Positions 1 to 5,797 of a stretch of 10,683 nucleotides of DNA are shown one piece after another. Within the stretch, counting starts at the first letter, position 1; each line of letters opens with the position of its first letter. The position numbers were made by a program, and so were the translations under genes. The notes below the pieces were generated by a model, which worked only from the letters and a program-made list of their open reading frames with translations, made no database searches and was not told the DNA's origin. The stretch is from Acidobacteriota bacterium (lineage in GTDB: Bacteria > Acidobacteriota > Polarisedimenticolia > Gp22-AA2). The stretch is from positions 1-10,683 of the forward strand of contig JAPUIN010000019.1 of assembly GCA_027297005.1 (NCBI GenBank), given 5' to 3'.

Positions 1-2
1 AG

Positions 3-428
3 GCGAAGTTCACGCGCCTGTTCACCGTGGAGGAGGCGAATGCCCTCCTTCCGGCGCTGCGGCCGACAGTCGAGGAGATGCTGCGCGTCTTCGGAGAGAT
101 CCGCACCGAAATCGAGAAGACAGCGGAAAATGCCAGCCTGCCGGTCGGCAGCCCCGATCTTCCGAAACATCTCCAGGAGCGGGGCATCGCGCCCCGCCTG
201 TTCGAGCGTGTACGGAGTCTGATCGAGAACATCCACGCCAACGGATGCCTGGTCAATGGCCCGGAGGCGGGATTGATCGATTTCCCTGCTCTGTACGCGA
301 ATGAGATCGTGTTCCTGTGCTGGAAATTCGGTGAGCCGGGGGTGGAATACTGGCACCGGATTCCCGAAGGATTCTCCGGGCGCAGGCCGCTCCTCGATCC
401 GTCAATCGAGGAGGACAAGGTCCACTGA
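3..428 (+). CDS. DUF2203 family protein (5' end cut off by window edge)
   Basis: Conserved bacterial protein of unknown biochemical function. The frame is open to the left edge and reads AKFTRLFT just before the GTG at 27. That segment continues directly into VEEANALLPALRP, the usual N-terminal signature of DUF2203, so the GTG at 27 is probably an internal valine and the true start lies a few codons outside the window. About 141 residues are visible. The N-terminal half looks helical and charged. The C-terminal half has the family core GLIDFPA (about residues 90-96), LCWKFGE (105-111) and a WH pair followed by GFSGRRPL. There is no signal peptide or membrane segment, so it is probably cytosolic. 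It is convergent with the LOG-family gene, so the two are not co-transcribed. Family assignment is fairly secure. Function is unknown. Confidence 0.85.
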   Translation, partial: AKFTRLFTVEEANALLPALRPTVEEMLRVFGEIRTEIEKTAENASLPVGSPDLPKHLQERGIAPRLFERVRSLIENIHANGCLVNGPEAGLIDFPALYANEIVFLCWKFGEPGVEYWHRIPEGFSGRRPLLDPSIEEDKVH

Positions 429-433
429 TCGTG

Positions 434-449
434 CGGGGCTGCCGCCCCG
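434..449 (+). terminator. GC hairpin just after the DUF2203 stop (weak terminator candidate)
   Basis: A perfect 6-bp stem CGGGGC/GCCCCG with a 4-base loop starts 6 bases after the stop codon. No T-run follows, so it is not a canonical intrinsic terminator. It may be a weak or Rho-assisted one, or may protect the transcript 3' end. Confidence 0.35.
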
Positions 450-485
450 AGAGAGCAGGGATCAGACAGGTGATTCTCGAGGAGG

Positions 486-502
486 GCCGGATCGGGTCCG
501 GC
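486..502 (-). terminator. Hairpin just after the LOG-family stop (weak terminator candidate)
   Basis: A perfect 6-bp stem (GCCGGA/TCCGGC on the plus strand) with a 5-base loop begins 3 bases beyond the stop codon of the minus-strand gene. No T-run follows in that direction. On the plus strand it is followed by GTTT, so it could also serve the DUF2203 transcript. Confidence 0.35.
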
Positions 503-505
503 GTT

Positions 506-1252
506 TCACCGGGAGTCCGAGTTCCCGTTGGTGTGGAGCCGTTTGCGGTACCCTTCCCGCACTCGACGGCAGACCTCACGAGGGTCGTCGGTGACCGTAA
601 ACAGCTTCATGTCCTGGTCACTGATCATTTTCTGCCCGAGCATCTCCTTCGTGACCCAGCGCAACATACCGTGCCAGTATTTTCTGCCGACGAGAATGAT
701 CGGGAAGTTGTCGATCTTGTTCGTCTGAACCAGAGTGAGCGCCTCGAACGCTTCGTCGAGAGTCCCGTATCCACCGGGGAACACGACGTACGCGCAGGCA
801 TACTTCATGAACATCACCTTGCGGGCAAAAAAGTAATTAAAATGGATCAGGGTATCGATGTGACGGTTCGGCGCCTGCTCGAAGGGGAGTCGGATGTTCA
901 ATCCGATCGAGGCGCTGCCTCCGCGTTGGGCGCCGAGGTTGGCTGCCTCCATGATTCCCGGCCCTCCGCCGGTGATGATCGAAAATCCGTCGCGAGCCAG
1001 GGCCTGCGAAACCGCCACGGCCTTGCGGTAGTGGGGCGAGTTCCTGCGGACGCGTGAGCCCCCGAATATGGAGACCGCCGGCTCAATCCGACGCAGGGTC
1101 TCGAACCCCTCGACGAACTCGCCCATGATTTTGAAGACGGTCCAGGTATCCTTCGGGATGATGTCCTTCATCGACCGCCGCCCACCTTTCCTCGTGAGCT
1201 CGGGTTCTTCGGGGAGGATGCGGGGAGCAACGGTTGGCTTGGAGCGACCCAT
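506..1252 (-). CDS. LOG-family (TIGR00730-type) Rossmann-fold nucleotide hydrolase
   Basis: LOG/lysine-decarboxylase-like family. Characterised members cleave the N-glycosidic bond of nucleoside 5'-monophosphates (cytokinin riboside monophosphates, purine or pyrimidine monophosphates), releasing base and ribose 5-phosphate. Visible motifs in a 248-residue product: SIFGGSR (61-67), GGGPGIM (95-101), the R144-K145 pair, and the diagnostic PGGYGTLDE (159-167), which carries the active-site Thr and Glu. The ATG at 1252 is preferred: it has GAGG five bases upstream and lies about 29 bases downstream of the start point predicted from a good promoter. An internal ATG at 1171 would give 221 residues and keep the whole catalytic domain. 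The frame stays open further upstream, into the antisense of rlmD, but that part is judged a shadow. The protein is probably cytosolic. A role in nucleotide salvage is inferred; the substrate is unknown. Confidence 0.88.
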   Translation of the reverse strand: MGRSKPTVAPRILPEEPELTRKGGRRSMKDIIPKDTWTVFKIMGEFVEGFETLRRIEPAVSIFGGSRVRRNSPHYRKAVAVSQALARDGFSIITGGGPGIMEAANLGAQRGGSASIGLNIRLPFEQAPNRHIDTLIHFNYFFARKVMFMKYACAYVVFPGGYGTLDEAFEALTLVQTNKIDNFPIILVGRKYWHGMLRWVTKEMLGQKMISDQDMKLFTVTDDPREVCRRVREGYRKRLHTNGNSDSR

Positions 1253-1255
1253 CGG

Positions 1256-1261
1256 CACCTC
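1256..1261 (-). promoter_or_regulatory. Ribosome binding site deciding the LOG-family start
   Basis: GAGGTG on the minus strand, with GAGG five bases from the ATG at 1252. The competing ATG at 1171 has its nearest purine-rich box (AAAGG) more than 10 bases away, which favours the upstream start. Confidence 0.55.
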
Positions 1262-1287
1262 GACGGCACGATATAGACGACCATCCC

Positions 1288-1316
1288 AATATATGGCATC
1301 GCAATTTGAGCTGCAA
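1288..1316 (-). promoter_or_regulatory. Sigma70-like promoter for the LOG-family gene
   Basis: On the minus strand, TTGCAG (1316-1311), exactly 17 bases of spacer, then TATATT (1293-1288). The start point would be near 1281, giving a leader of about 29 bases before the ATG at 1252. It lies in the most AT-rich patch of the divergent region. It is a sequence match only. Confidence 0.55.
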
Positions 1317-1329
1317 CTTTCGTGCCTGC

Positions 1330-1347
1330 AGCATCTTGCACGATGCT
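1330..1347. promoter_or_regulatory. Inverted repeat in the LOG/rlmD divergent region (possible operator or leader hairpin)
   Basis: AGCATC, six bases TTGCAC, then GATGCT: a perfect 6-bp inverted repeat. It lies 13 bases upstream of the predicted LOG -35 box and 38 bases upstream of the rlmD-like start. It could be a dimeric regulator site or a hairpin in the rlmD leader. A chance occurrence is possible. Confidence 0.3.
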
Positions 1348-1384
1348 CTGAGGGTCCGTTCTGCGGAGGTCGGAGGGAGCTTGC

Positions 1385-2812
1385 ATGAAGGGTGAGATGA
1401 GTCCTCCAGATTCCCCCCCCGCCCCGGCTCGGGGGGATCGAGTGGAGATGCGGATCGATGATCTGGCCTATGGAGGGCGCGGTGTCGGCCGCATCGGTCG
1501 GTTTGTCGTCTTTGTCGAGGGAGCCCTGCCGGGAGAGGTGGTGCGCGCCCAGATTCGACGCAGGCGGTCCGGTTACGCCGAGGCGTCGCTCCTGGAGCTG
1601 GTACGCCCCTCTCCGGATCGAATCCGCCCCCGATGCGAGCATTACGGCAAGTGCGGAGGATGCGTCCTGCAGCATCTGGGCGTCCAGGCGCAGGCCGCCG
1701 CCAAGGGTCACCAGGTGCGGGAGATTCTGGCGCGGGTTGCGGGGATCGCCAACCCTCCCGTCCGCGAGACGGTACCCTCGCCGGAAGCCTGGGGCTACAG
1801 GTTCAGGATGGACCTCGACTGGGAGAGGCGTGCCGACGGACGACCGGGGCTCGGCCTGCACCTCCGGGATCGTCCCGATCGGACGTTCGACATCGATGCC
1901 TGCCATCTGATGAGCCGGGAAGCGGTTCGCCTGGCCCTCTGGATGAGGGGGCGTGCCGCGAAGTTGGGAATGAGGGCTCTGGATCGAAGGGTCGGGCGCG
2001 GGCTTCTGCGGCGGCTCACGGTCCAGGAGGCGCGCGCGACGGGGGAACTACTGCTGGGGTTGGAGACCGGCCGTGGCGATCCACCCGCCCTCATGCTGCT
2101 CGCCCGCGCGACGATGCGCAGGTTTCCGCGTGTCGTCGGCATCGTGCGGCGCGAGATAGATGCCCGGGGGGAGCCGGCGGGCATTTCGATTCTCGCCGGT
2201 CGTGACCACCTCTTCGAGGAGGTGGAGGGGGATCGCTTCAAGATCCCCGCTTCGGCCTTCTTTCAGCCGAACGGACCCGGAACTCCGCTGCTGCGGCGGC
2301 TCGTTATCGAAGCCCTCGATCCCGCCCCGCGGGATTCAATCCTCGAGCTGCACGCGGGGGTCGGTCTGTTCACCATCGAACTGGCGCGCCGCGCCGGCAC
2401 CGTCGTTGCGGTGGAGGGGATGCGCGAATCGGCCGCGGCGGCGCGCGAAAATCTGGCCCGCGCGGGCCATGGTTCGGTTCGGGTTGTGGCGGGGAATGTC
2501 GCGAAGGAGATGGTGCCACTCCTCCACGAGCGCTCCTGGGACGCGATTCTCCTCGATCCTCCGCGCCCGGGACTCGATCCCAAAACCGTGGCGATCCTGG
2601 CCGACGCGGGTCCGCCGAGGATGGTCTACGTCTCCTGCGACCCCTCGATCATGGCTCGCGACATCCGCATCCTTCGGGAACGCGGCCGCTACGAGCTGCG
2701 TTCGGTCGTGCCTGTCGACCTCTTCCCGCAGACACATCACGTCGAGTGCGTGGCGAGTCTCGCCCGGGGGGAGGTTGTCGAGGGGAATGATTTGGGCGGT
2801 GACGGCTCGTGA
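1385..2812 (+). CDS. rlmD: TRAM/Fe-S 23S rRNA (uracil-5-)-methyltransferase, RlmD-like
   Basis: SAM-dependent methylation of a uracil C5 in RNA; the TRAM plus Fe-S architecture is that of RlmD (23S rRNA U1939 in E. coli). In the 475-residue product, a TRAM domain spans roughly 16-73 (RGDRVEMRI, AYGGRGVGR, VEGALPGE). Iron-sulfur ligands are C84, C90, C93 (CEHYGKCGGC) and C173. FFQPN lies at 292-296, the SAM loop ELHAGVGLF at 321-329, and DPPRPGL at 391-397. The catalytic nucleophile is C418 in YVSCDP, and the general base is E454 in HHVE. The length suits RlmD (433 in E. coli). The ATG has GGAGG eight bases upstream. The first 15 residues are low-complexity and contain a C8 tract; a GTG at 1442 or an ATG at 1448 could also begin just at the TRAM domain. 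Divergent from the LOG gene. The exact target (rRNA U1939, U747 or tRNA U54) cannot be read from sequence. Confidence 0.92.
   Translation: MKGEMSPPDSPPAPARGDRVEMRIDDLAYGGRGVGRIGRFVVFVEGALPGEVVRAQIRRRRSGYAEASLLELVRPSPDRIRPRCEHYGKCGGCVLQHLGVQAQAAAKGHQVREILARVAGIANPPVRETVPSPEAWGYRFRMDLDWERRADGRPGLGLHLRDRPDRTFDIDACHLMSREAVRLALWMRGRAAKLGMRALDRRVGRGLLRRLTVQEARATGELLLGLETGRGDPPALMLLARATMRRFPRVVGIVRREIDARGEPAGISILAGRDHLFEEVEGDRFKIPASAFFQPNGPGTPLLRRLVIEALDPAPRDSILELHAGVGLFTIELARRAGTVVAVEGMRESAAAARENLARAGHGSVRVVAGNVAKEMVPLLHERSWDAILLDPPRPGLDPKTVAILADAGPPRMVYVSCDPSIMARDIRILRERGRYELRSVVPVDLFPQTHHVECVASLARGEVVEGNDLGGDGS
1413..1420 (+). repeat. C8 homopolymer near the 5' end of the rlmD-like gene
   Basis: Eight C bases within codons 10-12, encoding prolines of the low-complexity N-terminal tail before the TRAM domain. 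Confidence 0.8.
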
Positions 2813-2816
2813 GCCG
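2803..2816. terminator. Short hairpin across the rlmD stop codon
   Basis: CGGCTC-GT-GAGCCG, realistically a 5-bp stem with a 4-base loop. It spans the methyltransferase stop codon and lies 29 bases past the stop of the convergent PATAN gene. It has no T-tract, so it is a weak candidate only. Confidence 0.2.
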
Positions 2817-2844
2817 GGAGGAAGATCCTGAGGTGTATCTCGTG

Positions 2845-3585
2845 CTACCGCGCTGCGCGACGTGCGGGCTCTCCCTGGTTCACGATGGCGCCCGCCGCCG
2901 AGAGGGCGAACAGCGCCGAGTAGCACTCGAACTCCCCCAGACGCGCGAGGTTGACGATCTCCCCCAGCGTGCGTGTCCCGTCGATCAGCGGATAGATGCG
3001 CTTTTCGTCCGCGGTCAACTCGGGCCGCGAGGCGATCTCGTCGGGTGACATCTGCGGGGAGAGGACCAGATCATCATCCGGGAAGGCCGCCCGAAACTTG
3101 CCCCATTCGTCGAGCCTGTGGATCCCCTCCATGACGAGCTTCGTTGTCGACATCGACAGGGTGATCTTCTCCTTGGTCTCGACCTCGCTGTCCAGGAATT
3201 CGAAGAAACCGCTGGGCCAGTGGAACAGGCTGTAGACGATCTCGATCACTTGCTGTTTCACGGCCCAGAGAAGCTGGTCAGCGGTGATGAAGCCCATGCG
3301 CACCAGAACCTTCCCGTGTCGGGTTCCGGGATCGATCTTCGAGGAGGAGGAGGCGTTCTGTTCGGGGGTGATGATCCCCTTGCGCACGAGGAAGTTGCCG
3401 AGGCTATCGCGAACCGAGTTCGATCGGGCGAAGACGATCTCGCCGTCTTCCCAGTGCAGGCTGCGGCTCTCAGCCCCCCGGGTCAGTCGCAGTACGCCGG
3501 TCTTCCTCGACATGCCGATCAGCGAGAACATATCGGTGAGGGAAAAGGCCGAGAGATCGCCGCTCAGAATCACCTTGCCGGCCAT
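2845..3585 (-). CDS. PATAN (DUF4388) domain protein
   Basis: A 246-residue protein whose N-terminus matches the DUF4388/PATAN pattern: SGDLSAFSLTDMFSLIG (8-24), a KTGVLRL strand (28-34), LHWEDGEIVFARS (43-55) and DSLGNFLVRKG with IITPEQ (60-76). A short Ser-rich linker follows (79-82), then a helical region with RMGFITADQL and WPSGFFEF (96-130). The C-terminal segment LTADEKRIYPLIDGTRTLGEI to about 235 resembles the small winged-helix-like module often found with PATAN. PATAN proteins are associated with signalling scaffolds, motility and response-regulator pathways; the specific role here is not known. There is no signal peptide. The start has GGGAGG six bases upstream and overlaps the stop of a small upstream ORF (TGATG), suggesting translational coupling. 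It is convergent with rlmD, with 32 bases between them. Confidence 0.85.
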   Translation of the reverse strand: MAGKVILSGDLSAFSLTDMFSLIGMSRKTGVLRLTRGAESRSLHWEDGEIVFARSNSVRDSLGNFLVRKGIITPEQNASSSSKIDPGTRHGKVLVRMGFITADQLLWAVKQQVIEIVYSLFHWPSGFFEFLDSEVETKEKITLSMSTTKLVMEGIHRLDEWGKFRAAFPDDDLVLSPQMSPDEIASRPELTADEKRIYPLIDGTRTLGEIVNLARLGEFECYSALFALSAAGAIVNQGEPARRAAR

Positions 3586-3815
3586 CAGAATCCTCCCGCC
3601 AGAGGAGCGTGCGGATCGAGCCCCGGGCCGCGCTGAGCGGCTCGATTACGGTGCTGTATCAACTCCGCGACCGGCCCGGAATCGACCTTGACAGCCTCCA
3701 GGGCTCCCCGTACACTTAGCGCGCACTCGAAGATCAGAGGGTCCTTGAGTGCTTCAGAATCAAGGACTTGGGCGTTGAACCCCTCCGGAGTTGTTTGGCG
3801 ACAGGCGATCGGCAT
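3585..3815 (-). CDS. Small hypothetical protein (76 aa), coupled to the PATAN gene
   Basis: I do not recognise this protein. The ORF runs from an ATG at 3815, with AAAGG eight bases upstream, to a TGA that overlaps the ATG of the PATAN gene as TGATG. That arrangement is typical of translational coupling. It fills what would otherwise be a 320-base gap between the PATAN gene and the divergent lipoprotein gene. The product begins MPIACRQTTPEGFN, has a hydrophobic/helical centre (LIFECALSVRGALEAVKV) and an Arg/Gly/Pro-rich tail. It has two cysteines (C5, C31), no signal peptide and no membrane helix. Its third-base GC looks somewhat lower than in neighbouring genes. A GTG at 3833 is an alternative start but has no ribosome site. 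The frame continues open upstream, antisense to the lipoprotein gene, so chance openness is possible. It may be a small partner of the PATAN protein (inference). Confidence 0.5.
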   Translation of the reverse strand: MPIACRQTTPEGFNAQVLDSEALKDPLIFECALSVRGALEAVKVDSGPVAELIQHRNRAAQRGPGLDPHAPLAGGF

Positions 3816-3833
3816 GAGCCGCGCCTTTCCCAC

Positions 3834-3839
3834 TATGAT
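3834..3839 (+). promoter_or_regulatory. -10-like element upstream of the lipoprotein gene
   Basis: TATGAT, one mismatch from consensus, sits 69 bases before the GTG start, in the only AT-rich patch of the 93-base divergent intergenic region. No convincing -35 box is found 16-18 bases upstream, so this is a weak promoter candidate. Confidence 0.3.
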
Positions 3840-3895
3840 ATCCGGCGATGGAATTTCCCGTTCGATGTGTCCGAGGCCCGTTTCGCCCGGGGAGC

Positions 3896-3900
3896 AGGAG
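3896..3900 (+). promoter_or_regulatory. Ribosome binding site deciding the lipoprotein GTG start
   Basis: AGGAG eight bases before the GTG at 3909. The in-frame ATG at 3768 would add 47 residues ahead of the signal peptide and would overlap the small minus-strand ORF, so the GTG is preferred. Confidence 0.65.
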
Positions 3901-3908
3901 AATTCAGC

Positions 3909-4793
3909 GTGATCGGTAGCAGACGACTCCTCATGGCGGTTGCCGTTCTGGCGCTTCTCCCCTTGGCAGCCTGTAGCAAGACCGACGACCAGCCTATAGT
4001 TCGGGAGATCTTCGGTACGCCGCCGGTCATCACCAGCGCGACCATCGCAGCTTTTGATAAAAGGGAGGTCAGATGCGACATGACCGATCCGTACCGCTTC
4101 ATCGCCCAGCGCGATTTCCCCTTCCTTGATCAGAACCAGGTCGCGATCGATCTTGACGACCTGGAGGTCGGAATGGACTACACGGAGATCACCTTCAGCG
4201 TCGCGGTCATCGACGATGACGACGACCCTGACATCGCCGGGCAGGACAACATCCTGGCCGTGACGGCGACTTTCGTTCCCCCTGGACAGCCGGACGATGG
4301 ATCCACCAAGGAGGAGCAGTCCCTCGTTCTCTTCGACGACGGATCGCTCAATGAATTCTCCTTCACCCAGATCGGAACCGTCGACCTCGTCTGCGACGAG
4401 AGCACGGGGACCCTGACCTGCAGTCGTCTCGGCGGCTTTCTCCTGACCAGCAACGATGTAAACGAAAACGATGGGAGCTACGAGCGCAAGATCGCGACGT
4501 TCGATCTCGACCTGGGGGTCGTCGACTCCGTGCTGCTGGTTCAGGACTGTCTGGCCAAAGTAAAGAACCAGGTTATTCTCGATGTCGACAGCGGCGAGTC
4601 GTTCGATTTCCGGCTGGATGTTATCGACAGGCAAGGGAACATCACGACCTGGCCGGACCCGTTTCCGATTACTGCTCAGAAAACGACCTTCTACTGCGCT
4701 GGGGACGATTGCCTCTGCTGCCTCCTGGAGGACCCGATCTTCACGAATTGCAGCGGCCAAAATGGATTCGGCGGTTTTTGCGGCTCCTTCTAA
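3909..4793 (+). CDS. Predicted lipoprotein of unknown function with cysteine-rich C-terminus
   Basis: A 294-residue secreted lipoprotein. The N-terminus is a classical type II signal: basic GSRR, a hydrophobic stretch 7-19, then lipobox L19-A20-A21-C22. Ser at +2 would favour outer-membrane sorting under E. coli Lol rules. I do not recognise a family for the mature part. It opens PPVITSATI and contains two beta-rich blocks. The first has an acidic segment DDDDDPD (102-108), then LVLFDDGS (139-146), and after N-D-rich loops DGSYERKIATF (188-198). This resembles bacterial Ig-like/FN3-like repeats with Asp-rich turns (inference). The last ~32 residues carry six cysteines (263, 268, 270, 271, 281, 291) with Gly-rich spacing; others are at 56, 162, 171 and 214. 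The start is a GTG with AGGAG eight bases upstream. It stands alone, divergent from the PATAN unit. Maturation would need the Lgt and LspA encoded nearby. Confidence 0.82.
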   Translation: MIGSRRLLMAVAVLALLPLAACSKTDDQPIVREIFGTPPVITSATIAAFDKREVRCDMTDPYRFIAQRDFPFLDQNQVAIDLDDLEVGMDYTEITFSVAVIDDDDDPDIAGQDNILAVTATFVPPGQPDDGSTKEEQSLVLFDDGSLNEFSFTQIGTVDLVCDESTGTLTCSRLGGFLLTSNDVNENDGSYERKIATFDLDLGVVDSVLLVQDCLAKVKNQVILDVDSGESFDFRLDVIDRQGNITTWPDPFPITAQKTTFYCAGDDCLCCLLEDPIFTNCSGQNGFGGFCGSF

Positions 4794-4864
4794 TCCCACC
4801 AGGACCCCCTCACACCCGGTTCTTCTCCGATCTCCGGCGGCGTGACGATCACGATACGCACAGA

Positions 4865-4873
4865 CCCCCCCCC
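4865..4873 (+). repeat. C9 homopolymer in convergent intergenic region
   Basis: Nine consecutive C bases in the 122-base gap between the lipoprotein and DUF2520 genes, immediately next to a palindrome. The length may be unreliable in sequencing. Confidence 0.8.
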
Positions 4874-4890
4874 TCAGATCCCGGATCTGA
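4874..4890. terminator. 17-base palindromic hairpin between convergent genes
   Basis: TCAGATC/GATCTGA: perfect 7-bp arms around CCG, 80 bases past the lipoprotein stop and 25 bases past the DUF2520 stop on the other strand. It is symmetric, so it could act for both transcripts. No T-tract follows on either side; on the minus strand it runs into G9. It may be a bidirectional weak terminator or a protein-binding site. Confidence 0.4.
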
Positions 4891-4915
4891 AATCTAGGGT
4901 CCCGAGAGGATCAGA

Positions 4916-5797
4916 TCAAGGAAGCGCCTTCAGCAGGCGGATCAGCCGCGTGGCGACCTCGGGGGTGATGGTCCGGGCGCGAAGGGCAAGGTCGGTCGAC
5001 TGGACGCCCAGAAGGCGATGGAGCTTGCGAAACTCGGCGGGAAGGGTGCGCAGAACCTCGGCGTGCAGGCGAAGCGTGTTCGCGTCCCCTCTGGAGACCG
5101 GCCCGGTGAGCGCTTTGGCCGCCCCGAGTCGATCGACATTATCGACCGTGCCGCGCACCAGGGGCATGTAGAGGCGGAGCGCCTGGCGCTCGCTCAACCC
5201 GAGCGAGCGGGCCGTCTCCCGGCCGGTCGAGAGCAGCGCCACGAGGTCGTTGGACATCAAGACCGCAATCAGGTGATAGAGGGCCTTGGCCTCCTGGGGA
5301 ATGGTCACCGGCATCCCCCGGAACGAGACGACCAGCCTGCGGAGGCGGCGTACCGCCCGGGGATCCCCCTCGATGGCGAAAGGGATCCCGGTCGGATCGC
5401 GCAGACCGACACGCGGGTCGGCGATGCTCACGAGCGGATGAATCGAGGCGACCTGCGCGCCGCGGCGGCGCAAGGGCTCGAGTGCGATGGAGGAGAGCGC
5501 GCCGGAGGTGTGCGCCACCACCCGCCGACCCCAGCGCAGGTTGCTCTCTGCCAGCTCGTCGGCCAGAAACGGGATGACCCTATCGGGGGTTGCGATGAAG
5601 ATCAGCGACGCCCCCGCCACCGCCCGGGGGTTCGAGAGGCCTGGCTCCCCTCCGCCGATGAACGCGGCGGCCTGACGGGCCGATCGAAGAGTCTGGGCGG
5701 TCACCCCGGTTGGCTTCAGGCCGTGTTGAGCAAGCAGGCGGCCGAGGGCGCGTCCCATGCGACCGGCCCCCAGAATCGCAAACCTGGTACCACTCAT
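4916..5797 (-). CDS. Rossmann-like/DUF2520 domain protein (putative NAD(P)-dependent oxidoreductase)
   Basis: A 293-residue protein with ProC/6-phosphogluconate-dehydrogenase-like architecture. An N-terminal NAD(P)-binding Rossmann fold has FAILGAGRMG (GxGxxG at 10-15). The end of the fold has ATPD (69-72) and HTSGA (96-100). HPLVS (120-124) comes next. The C-terminal DUF2520 helical domain has Y174-H175 and the signature ALTGPVSRGD (229-238). Enzymatic activity and substrate are unknown for the family; an oxidoreductase role is inferred from the fold. The ATG overlaps the upstream rluD-like stop by 4 bases (ATGA) and has AAGGA eight bases upstream, which indicates coupling. It is the last gene of the ileS operon visible here. 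It has no signal peptide. Confidence 0.88.
   Translation of the reverse strand: MSGTRFAILGAGRMGRALGRLLAQHGLKPTGVTAQTLRSARQAAAFIGGGEPGLSNPRAVAGASLIFIATPDRVIPFLADELAESNLRWGRRVVAHTSGALSSIALEPLRRRGAQVASIHPLVSIADPRVGLRDPTGIPFAIEGDPRAVRRLRRLVVSFRGMPVTIPQEAKALYHLIAVLMSNDLVALLSTGRETARSLGLSERQALRLYMPLVRGTVDNVDRLGAAKALTGPVSRGDANTLRLHAEVLRTLPAEFRKLHRLLGVQSTDLALRARTITPEVATRLIRLLKALP

Noticed and set aside
27..29. GTG at 27 as the start of the DUF2203 gene
   Set aside because: The preceding codons to the window edge continue the family's N-terminal sequence (RLFT before VEEANALLP), so the gene begins outside the window.
431..1057. 208-codon plus-strand frame opposite the LOG-family gene
   Set aside because: It overlaps a gene with strong family motifs on the other strand and shows no recognisable domain; it is explained as a high-GC shadow.
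1253..1906. Upstream extension of the LOG-family frame beyond 1252
   Set aside because: It would overlap rlmD coding sequence antisense and bypass a good promoter and ribosome site; the translation looks non-protein-like.
3345..3356. GAGGAGGAGGAG repeat
   Set aside because: It simply encodes the short serine linker of the PATAN protein on the minus strand.
3835..3840. TATCAT on the minus strand as a -10 box for the small ORF/PATAN unit
   Set aside because: The start point would fall inside the ORF's own ribosome site, leaving no usable leader, and no -35 match is seen.
3768..3908. 47-residue N-terminal extension of the lipoprotein from the ATG at 3768
   Set aside because: It would bury the signal peptide, has no good ribosome site, and overlaps the small minus-strand ORF.
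3816..4799. Long open frame on the minus strand, antisense to the whole lipoprotein gene
   Set aside because: The plus strand has a ribosome site, signal peptide and lipobox, while the antisense translation is a featureless acidic/basic mix. Only its last 76 codons, outside the lipoprotein gene, are kept as a separate small ORF.
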